In this document: piece after piece, positions 1-10,283 of the stretch
How the letters are laid out: each line of letters opens with the position of its first letter
Position numbering within the stretch: the first letter of the stretch is position 1
Source: Triparma columacea
Taxonomy: Eukaryota; Sar; Bolidophyceae; Parmales; Triparmaceae
Length of the DNA stretch: 40,432 bases
Direction of reading: 5' to 3'
Assembly: GCA_030267965.1 (NCBI GenBank)
Contig: BRYA01000045.1
Coordinates: forward strand, 33,047-73,478
The notes under the pieces: generated by a model
Databases searched by the model: none
The model's input: only the letters and a program-made list of their open reading frames with translations
What the model was told of the DNA's origin: nothing
Program-made: the position numbers and the translations under genes

Positions 1-1
1 A

Positions 2-217
2 GGGGGGGGTTTCGGGGGCGGGGGAGGTTTCGCGAAGGGGGGGGGTGGAGGGGGGGGATTTGGGGCACCACAGTTTGGGGGTGGGGGAGGCTTCGGGAAC
101 AATAAGGGGGGGGGAGGGTACGGGGGGGGTACTAGGGGACTGGGGGGGGCGGGGGCGAGAGCTATGGGTGGGGGTATAGGGGGAGGCGGAGGATTCGGGA
201 GGCACAAGTTCGGGTGA
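2..217 (+). CDS. C-terminal end of a Gly/Phe-rich protein (5' partial)
   Basis: The window opens inside a reading frame that runs without a stop from base 2 to a TGA at 215-217. It encodes about 71 residues, nearly all glycine with regularly spaced phenylalanines (GGGF and FGGGG blocks), a single GAPQF segment, and a basic end (FGRHKFG). Glycine/phenylalanine tails of this kind occur in RNA-binding proteins and in FG nucleoporins. Nothing here decides between them, and no folded domain is visible. Because the DNA is mostly G runs, a sequencing error in run length could alter the frame. The choice of frame rests on the consistent GF periodicity and on the other two forward frames giving a stop or irregular composition. 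The upstream exon(s) lie outside the window. Confidence 0.55.
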   Translation, partial: GGGFGGGGGFAKGGGGGGGFGAPQFGGGGGFGNNKGGGGYGGGTRGLGGAGARAMGGGIGGGGGFGRHKFG

Positions 218-691
218 ACGTTGAGGAGAGGAGGGGGGGAGAGAGAGGGGGGGGGGAGGAGGGAAAGAGGGAAGAGGACGCTAACAACGATGGAGGCGAC
301 TAAAGGGGACGAGCATAGATATATAAACCCTTGCTATAGAACATGAGTGGAAAGTTGGCGGAAATTAATTAGACGTCCAGGCAGGAGCTCCACGTCCAGG
401 GAGGAGCTTCACGTCAAGGCAGAAGGTTCTATTCTTTTACTTTCGGATCCACAAATTCACAGCCCCCCACTCCCCTCCAATCCCACTCACCCCAAGCTCA
501 TTCCAGCTGACCTTCTTTTCTCCTCCTGTGTTGTTCTTCCTCTCTCCTCTGTCTGTTCCTGTCCCTTCTGTAGTATCCTTCTCCCCATTTTTGCATTTGT
601 GAGCTGATTCCATCCATTGGTTAGACATTTCAATAGCCCACTGCCCCTAGCCGCTCCTTTTCGCTCTTGCTATCTGAGCTCTAACAACGTT
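218..691 (+). promoter_or_regulatory. Promoter / 5' leader region upstream of the PRP22 gene
   Basis: This 474-bp stretch separates the stop of the glycine-rich gene from the first ATG of the PRP22 gene. A TATATAAA box lies at 320-327. Three tandem copies of a 19-bp unit starting ACGTC follow at 373-429. A pyrimidine-rich stretch (about 465-590) then leads to the start codon. If the TATA box is used, transcription would start near 350, giving a 5' leader of roughly 340 nt that carries the repeat. A short open frame at 347-607 looks like chance. Confidence 0.4.
373..429 (+). repeat. Three tandem 19-bp units with ACGTC cores
   Basis: Units at 373-391, 392-410 and 411-429 are in exact 19-nt register. 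Units one and two differ at only two positions; unit three is more diverged. Each begins ACGTC, and the third reads ACGTCA, the half-site bound by many bZIP/CREB-type factors. The location 260-320 bp before the PRP22 start makes a cis-regulatory or leader role possible, but this is inference. Confidence 0.6.
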
Positions 692-3600
692 ATGAGCGCT
701 CTTTCGGCCGTTGAACGACTTCAGGCTCTATCACTTATCTCTAAAGTCTGCGAAGCTCTTGATGAACACCTTGGGATGAGCGATAAGACGCTTGCAGAGT
801 TCATCATCGATCTCGCTGAGACCTCTGGGACCCTTGAGGTTTTTGCTGGACGCCTTGCTGAGAATGGGGTCGAGGGGAGGTTGGTTGCTGAGACGATATA
901 CGGATATGTTGATTCCATGTCTCCCAAAATTGCCAGGAAGAGGAAAAAGGAGGAAGAGGCCCTGAAAGCTCGTTTGGCCAAAGCTAAGAAGAGCGCTGAT
1001 GAGGGGGATGGGACGGCCATGAAAAACGAAATGCAGCGGCAGTTCCCAGGTCTATCGGCCAAGAACACAAAGGCCGTGTCTCTAGATGAGTCATTCAGGG
1101 ACTACAAGGAGTCCGGCTCCCTCCCCCCCCCTCCACCTTCCAACGTGGGGGAGACCGGGCGCCGCGCGGTCAGCAACCTTCCTAGTTGGATGACCGCCGC
1201 CGATGCCAACATTGGTGGCGGGGCGGACGATGCGTCGTCTGCCGGTGACAATGGTGCTGCCGATGGCTCCAAGTCCCGCTGGGGCAAGCGCAAGCACTCG
1301 GACATAACGCCCTCCTCCGCCTCTGAGCCGGCCCTGCACCAGATACTCAAGGGCACCGTCACCAAGCTAATGGACTTCGGCTGCTTCGTCAACCTCTCCA
1401 GCGACCCCAACAACTCTGACAAGTCCAAGGAGGGCCTTGTGCACATCTCCCAGCTCGCGAAGCAGATGATCAACAAGCCTGACGAGGTCGTTCGCAAGAA
1501 CCAACGCGTGTGGGTCAAGATCATATCGGTCGCCGGGTCCCGCATGTCCCTCTCCATGAAGGAGGTCGACCAGAAGACTGGCGAGGACCTCTTCCCTGCC
1601 AGGCAGAACGCCGCGTCCATGGAGGCGGCGCCGAGCAACGCGTCCATGAGGACGAGCGGGCTCAACAGGGGCATGGACCTCCAGAAATTCAAGGAGCAGC
1701 AGCGGGAGGACGAGCAGAAGGGTAACTTCAGGGCCAAGAAGCAGCTGACGGAGCAAGAGCTCTTCGAGGCCCAGCAGCTCATCCGCTCCGGGGTGCTCCC
1801 AGTCGACCAGTACCCCACCTTCGACCCGGAGGTCGGCATGCTCAACGTGGAGGAGACGGAGGAGCAGACCGAGGTGGACCTTGCCGAGGTCGAGCCCCCA
1901 TTTCTCAGGGGGCAGACCAGGCGTTCAGGGCGGGACGGAGGGGAACCCATCAAAATCGTCAAGAACCCTGATGGTAGCCTCCAGAGGGCCGCGATGCAGC
2001 AGTCCACCCTAGCGAAGGAGAGGAGGGAGCTTAAGCAGGCCCAGGCCAACAACCTCATCGACTCCATCCCCAAGGACCTTAACAGGCCCTGGGAGGACCC
2101 GATGCCGGAGGCGGGGGAACGGCACTTCGCGGCCGAGCTTAGGTCGATCAATATGTCGATGAATGACAAGGCCCCGGCGTGGAAGGAGAAGGCGGAGGGG
2201 AAAACGCTTAGCTACGGAATCATCAACAACAAGGTGAGGATGAGAAGTAGAGAAGAACCTGCAGCTCGGACCACAAACACAGCTCCCTAACACCGACTTT
2301 TTTGCGCTCATCGTTCGCCACCCCCGCAGAGCATCACCCAACAACGCGCAGAACTACCCATTGCCAGGCTCAAGTCCGAGCTCGTCGACGCCTTCAACAA
2401 TAACCAGGTCCTGGTCGTGATTGGGGAAACGGGAAGCGGAAAGACCACCCAGATGACCCAGTACATGCACGACATGGGACTCACCAAGAAGGGGATCGTG
2501 GGCTGCACGCAGCCTAGGCGCGTCGCCGCCCTCTCCGTGGCCAAGCGTGTCTCCGAGGAGTTCGGGTGCAGCCTGGGAGCCGAGGTCGGCTACTCGATCA
2601 GGTTCGACGACATGACCTCCCCAGAGACCATCATCAAGTATATGACTGACGGCATGCTGATGAGGGAGTACCTGGCCGACAACGACCTCAAGAGGTATGC
2701 TGCACTCATGCTCGACGAGGCGCACGAGCGCACGATACACACGGACGTACTCTTCGGCCTCCTGAAGGACCTCCTCCGCCGCAGGCCTGACCTCAAGCTA
2801 ATTGTCACCTCGGCCACCCTTGACGCTGAAAAGTTCTCCAAATACTTCTTTGACTGCCCTATCTTTACAATCCCTGGTCGCACCTACCCCGTCACGGTCC
2901 TCTACACCAAGGAGCCAGAGTCCGACTACCTCGACGCTGCCCTCATCACCGTGATGCAGATCCACCTGTCTGAGCCTGCCGGGGACATCCTCGTCTTCCT
3001 CACCGGACAGGAGGAGATCGACACGTGCTGCGAGACGCTCTACACCCGCATGGAGGCCCTCGGGGATCTGGCCCCAGAGCTCATCATCCTCCCCGTCTAT
3101 TCCGCCCTCCCCTCGGAGATGCAGTCGCGCATCTTCGAGCCCGCCCCCCCCGGCGCACGCAAGTGCGTCGTGGCCACCAACATCGCCGAGGCGTCCCTGA
3201 CCATCGACGGAATATATTACGTGGTCGACCCTGGCTTCTGCAAGCAGAAGGCCTTCAACCCCAAGCTGGGCATGGACTCCCTCGTCGTGACCCCCATCTC
3301 GCAGGCGAGCGCCAGGCAGAGGGCGGGAAGGGCCGGCCGAACGGGTCCCGGAAAGTGCTACCGCCTCTACACCGAGATCGCCTACAAGAACGAGATGATC
3401 TCAACAAACGTCCCAGAGATCCAGCGGACAAACCTGGGCAACGTCGTCCTGCAGCTGAAGGCCATGGGCATCAACGACCTGCTCGGTTTTGACTTCATGG
3501 ACCCCCCCCCCGTCGCGACCATGATCCAGGCCATGGAGGGTCTTTATGCCCTCGGTGCTCTCGACGACGAGGGGCTCCTAACTCGCCTCGGGAGGAAGAT

Positions 3601-4318
3601 GGCCGAGTTCCCCCTCGAGCCCAACCTCTCCAAGATGCTCCTTCTCTCCGTGGACCTCGGCTGCTCTGACGAAATTCTGACCATCGTCTCCCTCCTCTCC
3701 GTTGACAACCCATTCTACAGACCCAAAGACAAGCAGAGCGCGGCTGACGCGAGGAAGGCTAAGTTTCACCAGGCCGAGGGGGACCACCTCACTCTCCTCC
3801 AAGTCTATAAAGGCTGGGAGGCCGCCAAGTTTTCCAACCCTTGGTGCTTCGAAAACTTCATCCAGGCTAGGGCCATGAAGAGGAGCCAGGATGTTAGGAA
3901 GCAGCTCGTCACAATCATGGACCGATACAGACTGGACATTGTCAGCGCGGGCAAAAACTACAAGAAGGTTCAGATGGCCATCACCGCTGGTTTCTTCACC
4001 AACGCAGCTAAGAAGGACCCCCAGGAAGGCTACAGGACCCTCGTTGACAATAACATCGTCTACATCCACCCGTCCAGCGCGCTCTTCAACAAAAACCCCG
4101 AGTTCCTCCTCTACAACGAGCTGGTCCTCACTACCAAGGAGTACATGAGGAACGTGATGGTCATCGACCCGAAGTGGCTCGTCGAGCTCGCCCCCGCCTT
4201 CTACAAGAAGGGCGACCCCAACGCAATGACGAAGGCAAAGAGGATGGAGAAGATAGAACCGCTCTACGATCGATTCAACCCCCCGGACGCGTGGAGGCTG
4301 AGCAGGAGAAAGGGTTGA
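692..4318 (+). CDS. DHX8/PRP22: DEAH-box spliceosomal RNA helicase PRP22/DHX8
   Basis: Exons 692-2233 and 2330-4318 (phase 0 junction, GTGAGG donor, CAG acceptor) give about 1,176 residues. PRP22 releases spliced mRNA from the spliceosome and proofreads exon ligation in the nucleus. The N-terminus (residues 1-70) matches the PRP22 helical region. An S1 RNA-binding domain spans about 220-300 (DFGCFVNL ... EGLVHIS ... SLSMKEVD). The family linker EPPFLRG / [11 protein letters not shown] follows. The helicase core shows motif [10 protein letters not shown] from residue 546, DEAH at 643-646, SAT, and the [16 protein letters not shown] motif VI. The HA2/OB tail ends in the usual PLYDRF...AWRLSR pattern. 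Length is normal for the family, with no extended SR-rich segment. I chose ATG 692: an upstream in-frame extension has no ATG. The domain order makes PRP22 much more likely than PRP2 or PRP16, which lack S1. Confidence 0.96.
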
Positions 4319-4525
4319 GTGTGTGCGTGTATAGCGAATTTAAAACAGCGCGCGTTCTGTCTAAAATTTTATCAAGATTTCTTCTTTCGTCAAGAAGGCT
4401 CAATGGGTCCCTAAAGAAATCTTGTTGGTCAATTTTGAGTTAGTTATAGTCTCCTTCTTTTTTGTTATACATCATCATAAAACGTAACCCCTAGCTCTTG
4501 GATCTCTCGGAATATTGCTCTCGTC
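4319..4525 (+). other. PRP22 3' region with an 11-bp inverted repeat
   Basis: This short gap separates the PRP22 stop from the S41 protease start on the same strand. Bases 4373-4383 and 4414-4424 form a perfect 11-bp inverted repeat around a 30-nt loop. A smaller 6-bp hairpin (4381-4386 with 4392-4397) overlaps its left arm, so the two structures compete. It probably sits in the PRP22 3' UTR. I see no obvious TATA box for the downstream gene. Confidence 0.5.
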
Positions 4526-6685
4526 ATGAAGATTATTCTTGCGGCGCTGTTTGGGTTGCTTTCCCTTCAAGGCAGCGTCCTTGCTGACTGTAACATTGGT
4601 TGCTCCACTGTCAACAGCGGGTCCTCGTGTTACGTGGACTTCGCCACTGCAAAGGCCTGCCTCAATAGCATTTCTGGGGGCTGGAAGGACCAGACGCTCG
4701 AGGTCATTTCTCAATCTCTTGCAAACTTTGGATTCGGCGCCCTTTATCACAACACAGGACCCCCATACAACTTGCAGGTCCCCATCTTGGAGTCTTTGGA
4801 CACCATGAAGAGCACCACGTACGAGACTGACTTTGAGTTTCAGGAGGCGCTGCAGGCCTTGCTGACCAGCCTGCTTGATGCCCACACCAGATATAAAAAG
4901 CCAGTCTGCTACTCGGCGGCTTTCGTTCTGCCAGTGGCGTTTGATATTTCGATCTCTGAGCAAGCAACCGCATCCGGTGCGACAGAGCAGGAGCCAATTG
5001 CTACATTTGTAAAGTCCACGTTTCACGATTCTTATGTTGAGCTGTTTCCGGATGTTGACCTTGCTCCTCTTCTCTCTCAACCTGTCTCACTCGTCGATGG
5101 TTTGGAGTGGACGACGGCTGTTCATAACTGGGGAAGTACGCATGAGACGCGGTCTAACAACCCTGGTGCGAGGTTTAACGCTGCTATTAGGTCTTTCTTA
5201 TACCGCTCCATCACTGACACCGTTGTCACTGACGTTACGGACAGCCTCACCTTCACGATGGAGGACGGGACTCACGTTCAAGTCCCCTGGATGACCATGG
5301 TACCTGACTCCACTTTATTTGGTAACAGCACCGCGTGTCTAGCGGAGGAAGACGACAGCTTTGAGGTAAAGTCGAGCAGGCACGATTTCGTGAGGGTTGA
5401 AGGAGAGGGTGTGGTGACACACGCTTCGCTGCACAACACAAGGGCGAGCGATCGCACTGTTATTATTTCCCCTGATAGTGATGAGGCAGATTACCAGATC
5501 AGCTGTTTCGTCCAAAAGGTCGTGGGGGATAAGAATAGCGCAAAAGTTGGCGTCAATGACGTGCTGGTAATGAAGGTGGCTTCGTTCTCCCCCCAGGTTG
5601 ACGGCACTGATTACCAGGCCAACTGGAAGGGTTTTCTCGGGTCCGCTCAGACCTGTCTTGACACTGAGTACGATATGATCGTCGTGGACGTTATGCAGAA
5701 CGGCGGCGGCTACGTCTGTCTCGGCTTGCGCCTCCTCCAGCTGCTCATCCCGAAGTACTGGAATGACAACACAAAGGTCCAGATGAAGTACGACCTCCCT
5801 CACAGTGATTTTATGGCTGAGTGGATAGAGAAGGTTGATTACCCAGACCCGTACACTAATCCGAATGACGTGGAGCAGATTTTGAACCCAGAGACGCAAG
5901 AGAGCTTTGATTCTGGGAAGGCGTATTACTACCCTGGTCGAACTGTGACTATGGGAGGTAAAGAAAGCAACAGGACGAACTGGTTCTGCCTGGATTGCCG
6001 CGAGGCAGAGGTCATGCCTGAAGGGTACAACCCTAAGAGGTTCGTCGACCCAGACAAGCTCCTTATCCTGACCGATGGCACCTGCGGTTCAACTTGCGCA
6101 TCTTTTACACGTATCGCGCAGGAGGCTGGCGTTGCAACTTTCGTTGGAACGGGAGGGTTGTGGAATCAAGAGATGGACGTGTCCTCCTTTGCCGGTGGTT
6201 TCGTCATGAACCCCACGCTGCTCAGGAACATGACGGACAGGGCAGGGATGACACCTTTCCCGCAGTTCGAGACAAAGCAGGGCTGGCAGTTTGGATGGGC
6301 TGCTTGGTATTCTCAAAGGCTACCGACGAGGCCGGTCCAATTCACGGAGCAGGAGCCCGATCATAGGATAGGGTTCTGGTCTTTCCCTCATGTCAGCGTA
6401 CCTGCGGAAACTACGAGTGATGCGGTTTCTTCCCTATACGACAGTGTCATCTCCGATCAGATGGTCCGCCTCGCTGAAGACGGTACTTGCAATAACAGTG
6501 ACGCTATCTGGATCGCGCTGGTTTCTACGCTTGGTGTGATTGTGCTAGGGCTCCTGGTTTACTTGTGGTTCGTGAGGAGGGAGGAAGGACAGGGGGGTCA
6601 GAGTGAAGGTGGAGTGCCATATGGTGACGCGCAGGATGTTATCGAGAGACAGGAAGGCATGAAGCAGCCTCTTGTCGAGAGTTAA
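4526..6685 (+). CDS. Secreted, membrane-anchored S41-type serine peptidase-like protein
   Basis: A single-exon gene of 719 residues. An N-terminal signal peptide (about 1-20, cleavage after VLA) is followed by a large lumenal or extracellular part. One hydrophobic span (about 660-683) and a 36-residue cytoplasmic tail make it a type I membrane protein. The body resembles the S41 (tail-specific protease/CPAF-like) family. It has DAHTRY with His120 in the position of the family's catalytic histidine, VDVMQNGGG for the conserved acidic-x-x-x-N-GGG strand, and LTDGTCGSTCASF with Ser522 in the nucleophile position. Related fungal and chlamydial proteins use a Ser-His-Glu triad; I cannot place the third residue with certainty. 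Several cysteine pairs and N-x-S/T sites fit an oxidising compartment. The substrate is unknown. It ends 53 bp from the oppositely oriented F-box gene. ATG 4526 is chosen because it begins directly with the signal peptide. Confidence 0.8.
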   Translation: MKIILAALFGLLSLQGSVLADCNIGCSTVNSGSSCYVDFATAKACLNSISGGWKDQTLEVISQSLANFGFGALYHNTGPPYNLQVPILESLDTMKSTTYETDFEFQEALQALLTSLLDAHTRYKKPVCYSAAFVLPVAFDISISEQATASGATEQEPIATFVKSTFHDSYVELFPDVDLAPLLSQPVSLVDGLEWTTAVHNWGSTHETRSNNPGARFNAAIRSFLYRSITDTVVTDVTDSLTFTMEDGTHVQVPWMTMVPDSTLFGNSTACLAEEDDSFEVKSSRHDFVRVEGEGVVTHASLHNTRASDRTVIISPDSDEADYQISCFVQKVVGDKNSAKVGVNDVLVMKVASFSPQVDGTDYQANWKGFLGSAQTCLDTEYDMIVVDVMQNGGGYVCLGLRLLQLLIPKYWNDNTKVQMKYDLPHSDFMAEWIEKVDYPDPYTNPNDVEQILNPETQESFDSGKAYYYPGRTVTMGGKESNRTNWFCLDCREAEVMPEGYNPKRFVDPDKLLILTDGTCGSTCASFTRIAQEAGVATFVGTGGLWNQEMDVSSFAGGFVMNPTLLRNMTDRAGMTPFPQFETKQGWQFGWAAWYSQRLPTRPVQFTEQEPDHRIGFWSFPHVSVPAETTSDAVSSLYDSVISDQMVRLAEDGTCNNSDAIWIALVSTLGVIVLGLLVYLWFVRREEGQGGQSEGGVPYGDAQDVIERQEGMKQPLVES

Positions 6686-6738
6686 TTAAGGAATGAGTGT
6701 ATTGATTTGAGTTGGCAAATAACACAAAGTGTTTGTTT

Positions 6739-7584
6739 TTAGATGGAATGACCACGCAGACGCATCTCCTTGCTCCAGGTGCATTCCAGCGCTCCTGCCT
6801 TGAGGTCTCTTAGTCTCCTGTTCATGACCTTGTAAACTTCCTGTGCGTCCGGAGGTGACAGTTCGTCAACGCAGGTCCCGAATACTGAAGAGACCAGCCG
6901 GATCCAAAGTGTGGGATCGTTTGATATTGCGTTCATGCTCTTGCTCGCCATCCCGATGGTCAGGAGTTCGCGGGCTTGGAGAAAGGAGCACACTAGGGGC
7001 AAGACGTCCTCGGGGATGACGTTTTCTAGTATGACTTGTGTCTGTGTCTGTGTCTGTGTCGGGGGGAGGGAGAGGAGGAGGGGACTGCTGTTTGAGGGAC
7101 TCATGGAGTAGCTGGAGCAGGGTGATGCAGGGACTAGGGAGGGTGGGGAGGGGAAGAAGGTGTGGAAGGAGGGGAGAGGGGGGCAGGGGGGGGAGGTTGA
7201 AAAGTTGAGCTGCGGGAGGAGGGAAACAACAACCGGACGGGTGCGTGAGTGAGTTTGGGGGGGGGGCACTGTGTCGTTCAGCCGCTTGCTAGCCTCTCAA
7301 TCTTCTCATCCATTCTCTCACCTCCATGGCCTTCTTGAATGTTCTGGAAGGGGGGCGAGTTTAGTGAGTAAGGGTTTATATAAGCACCACTATCATAATG
7401 CCTACTGCTCCCTCGGTGTCCCCTCGATGCTCCCTCGATGCTCCCTCATACTCTCTCACCTAGCAAATGATTCCTCCTCTTCGCTGTGATAGGGTGAACT
7501 ACCTCCGTTATCGTCGATGTCGTCTATGTCGTCTATGTCGAAGGTAAGGCCCTCGTACTTGGATTTTCCCCAGTCGTCGCTCAT
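6739..7584 (-). CDS. Small F-box protein with acidic N-terminus
   Basis: Three exons on the minus strand: 7584-7460, 7343-7322 (only 22 nt) and 7053-6739, joined in frame to about 153 residues. Splicing follows AG|GTGAGA, a CCAG acceptor, GAG|GTGAGA, and a CAG acceptor inside a CAGACA hexamer repeat. The N-terminus is acidic (DIDDIDDIDD, SEEEE). A short basic-hydrophobic link (TFKKAME) leads to an F-box from IPEDVLPLVCSFL to DPTLWIRL, followed by a helical tail rich in Arg and Lys. F-box proteins bring substrates to SCF ubiquitin ligases through SKP1. No substrate-binding repeats follow, so the partner is unknown. The start is ATG 7584, whose frame is required by the splice phases. A continuous unspliced frame reaching 7269 reads through the pyrimidine-rich intron and lacks a good start context. 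It shares its 5' region with the C2 gene. Confidence 0.75.
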
Positions 7585-7869
7585 GTTCGTACTGTGTCTT
7601 GGAGGGGTGGTTTAGGGGGGAATAAGGTTGATGTTAGTCTTCAAAGCTTTGGGGGGCATTTTCGCAAAATATACGAACAATTAGAGCGTGATGATGACTG
7701 AAATGGAAACAGGTTACATTAATTAATCATATACGTAAAGGGTGTGCTTTATGGCGGTGTTACTGCTTTGCTCAACCTTTAAGAATTGTGATGAAACCTC
7801 AGCGCCCAAGAAAATTCATTTCGGAAGAGGGGCCGGAGAATCTGGGATTGTCTGTTGTAACACCAAAAT
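7585..7869. promoter_or_regulatory. Shared 5' region of the divergent F-box and C2 genes
   Basis: 285 bp lie between two start codons facing away from each other. The middle is AT-rich (around 7640-7760) and flanked by G-rich sequence. No clear TATA box or repeat is seen, but the arrangement requires that both promoters sit here or in the adjacent leaders. Confidence 0.4.
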
Positions 7870-9049
7870 ATGATTGCCGCTCAGAGACACCAGAGCTGGG
7901 ACATGTTTAGAATGTCGTCCAAATATTGTCTCACGATAACAGCTTTAGAGGTGAGTTCTCTTTATGGTTTCCATCTCATATCCTGTCTCCCTTCTCCCCT
8001 TATCTCCCATGGTCCCTCTCTCATGCTCACCCTCCAACCTCCCTCCCCCCCCCCTCCCCTTTAGGTGTCGAGCATCCTCCAGCCTCACTCGATGCTGGCT
8101 ACGCATAATGTGGAGATCTACCTGGTAGTGTTCCTCGAGGGGGCAAGGGAGAGCACCAAGCAAAAGACCAAGTGTATCAAGGGTTCCATGGTGAGCCGGG
8201 GTTTGAGAGGTTGGGGAGTGTGGAGGGCGGGAGAGGAGGAAGGGCATTTTATCTATTAGAAAGATGCTTGCTTGGGAACACAAGTAACTGCCCCTCCACT
8301 TCATCATTCGCATCAAACGCCTGACCCCCTAACCGCACCCCCCCCTCCCTCCCAGAACCCCGTCTGGAACAAGATGATGCCGTTTTACGGTCTAAAGTTT
8401 TCGTCCGAGTCCATGGTGTTTGAGCTCAAGGCCCGCAAGGCCTTCGGGGAGAACCCGATCCTGGGAAAGTTTGAGATCCCAGTCAGCCAACTCATGCTAA
8501 GGGCGAGCGGGAGGGAGACTAGGGAACTATGCTACGAGTTTGAGAGCGAATATACTAGGAACGTGCTTTCGTTGAGGTGAGGGGTGATGACGACAAGAGA
8601 GGGGGTCCCGAGGCAAAGTTTGGAAGACGGGGGGAGGGTACTCCGAGGGGAAATCAGGCTGGAATTGTGAGGCAGATGTGCTCGAATACTAATACTACCC
8701 CCCCCCCTCTCCCTCCAGGCTCGAATTGTCCCCAACTTTACCGTCAAAGTTGGATGACGAATTCATCTTCAACAAAACCATTGGTGCCAAGACTCAGTCA
8801 AGCGCCATGTTCGCTCCATCCGATTCTTCAATGACCGAGACCACCCTGGTCGACTACAACGACAGTCGTGATTTGAGTTATTTGACCGTCAACGAGAATT
8901 ATAGTTGTCTTATGTTTGATTGTGGGCTTGAGAAGCCGAGGAGGCCAAGCGAGAAGAAGAGGACGAGCACGAGCGCGACGGCGTTCTTCGGGGGGCTGGA
9001 GGAGGGGGGGGATGTGGGGGGATCGGAGGGGACTGCGATAAAACTTTAG
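7870..9049 (+). CDS. C2-domain protein, probably calcium-independent
   Basis: Four exons: 7870-7950, 8065-8190, 8356-8576 and 8719-9049, all with GTGAG donors and C-rich acceptors, give about 252 residues. The C2 domain covers roughly residues 16-130. It begins with YCLTITALE, carries the hallmark T-K-x-x-x-G-S-M-NPVWN strand across the exon 2/3 junction, then MVFELKAR and ILGKFEIPVSQL. C2 domains bind membranes or proteins. The loops that normally carry calcium-binding aspartates (after the first strand and around ARKAFGENP) lack them, so calcium binding is unlikely. The C-terminal 110 residues are unfamiliar, with a Ser/Thr/Lys-rich segment near the end. ATG 7870 is the first start after an in-frame TAA at 7858; Met residues at 7903 and 7912 are alternatives. 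The gene ends 48 bp from the PPP1R42-like gene. Confidence 0.75.
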
Positions 9050-9097
9050 CCCGCATTCATAGAAAATTAATGTCACAAGTTTCGATTCCTTTACCGC

Positions 9098-10283
9098 TCA
9101 TCTGAAACCCCCGTCCTGGTAGTCAATTGCGCCCCCCGCCGGCGTGCCCCACTCCTCCTGTGGCCCTTCGTCGGTCTGCGGGTAAGCGTATCCTCCCGTG
9201 GCTGTACCCATCATCCCCATGTCCTCGTACTGCTCCTGCTGCGGGGAGGGGTGGGCGTAGTTCTGGGCGGAGCGGAGGCCGCGGGACTTGAAAGCGACGA
9301 GGTTCTTAAGCATGGTGCGGTGGTTCTCGACGACCTCCTTCCCGTCCAGCTTTCCCAGGAACTGAGGGCTGTTGGCGATGAGGTTCTCCATGTACTTGGG
9401 CATCTTGGTTGCGGGGTTGCCGCGGAGGTCTAATTCTTTCAAGTTGTCCAGCTGCATGAGGGCTAGGCACATGTCAATGTTCGAGATCCTATTCTTGGCC
9501 ATGTTGAGCTTCTCTAGATTCTCCAGCCTAAGAACGTCTACGACTGAGTCTAGGTTGTTGTTGGCAACGTTGAGCACGAGCAGAGTTGAAGAAATTGTGT
9601 CGAGGACGGAGGGGGCGAAGCGGAGGGGCTGGTAGGGGGGGAGGCGCTGGGATGCGACGTGGAGCTCTGTGAGGTGGATGCACTCGACGTTCTCAACGAC
9701 CTCAATGTCGTTTTCATTGAGGTAAAGCTTGCGAAGGCAGCCAGCGGGGAGGCCGGAGATGGAGGATATTAGGTTGTTTTCGAGGTAGAGGTGAGTGAGG
9801 TTCTTCATGCTCTCTATGCCTTCTATCTTCCTAATCTTGTTGTTGTACAGGTATAAATTCTTCAACGCAGCAACCACCTCAATCCCTGACATGGAGTCGA
9901 GCTTCTTGTCATTTAGGTTCAAGTGGGTGAGCTTCTTGAGGAACGTCGACACAGGGACGTTCGTGGGGGCGCGGAGGTTGCAGCTGAGGGGCAGGGGGGG
10001 GGGAGGGGGTTGGGGGGGGGGAGGAGTGAGGGGGAGGGGGGGGAGACGGTGGAACGGGGGGGGGGAGGGGAGAGGCAAGAATGTTTCAGAGTAGGTGGAG
10101 GGTAATAAGCGGTAAGAGGGGAAGTGATAAAGTCTGTTTTTAGTAGTGTAGGTATGAATTCCGAGGCACAACAGCTTGCAGGTTGTTTGAACTTTTGCAG
10201 TTTGGGTAGAGGGAAGGATGAGCTCACCATGCGATCATCATCTGCTCGGTTATCTCCCGGAGGTCCTTCTGATTGGCTTCCAT
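9098..10283 (-). CDS. PPP1R42: PPP1R42-like leucine-rich-repeat protein
   Basis: Exons 10283-10228 and 9983-9098 (minus strand) give about 313 residues, close to animal PPP1R42. The junction splits a Cys codon (TG|C). Exon 1 encodes MEANQKDLREITEQ..., matching the short helical start of the family. From about residue 30 there are SDS22-type leucine-rich repeats (LTHLNLNDKKL, LKNLYLYNNKI, LTHLYLENNLI, LRKLYLNENDI, LLVLNVANNNL, LEKLNMAKNRI, LKELDLRGNP), capped by FLGKLDGKEV. The ELHVASQRLP segment between repeats is a strong family marker. In animals PPP1R42 binds protein phosphatase 1 and localises to basal bodies or centrosomes with gamma-tubulin; that role here is inferred. The extra tail is rich in Gln, Gly and acidic residues. 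Sequence upstream of 9983 that stays open is the C-rich intron tract, not coding. Confidence 0.85.

Noticed and set aside
347..607. 86-codon plus-strand frame before PRP22
   Set aside because: It lies in the putative leader, covers the 19-bp repeat and a pyrimidine tract, and shows no domain; probably chance.
1102..2169. 355-codon minus-strand frame inside PRP22
   Set aside because: It is the antisense shadow of a GC-rich, well-identified coding region, with Ser/Leu-rich composition typical of such shadows.
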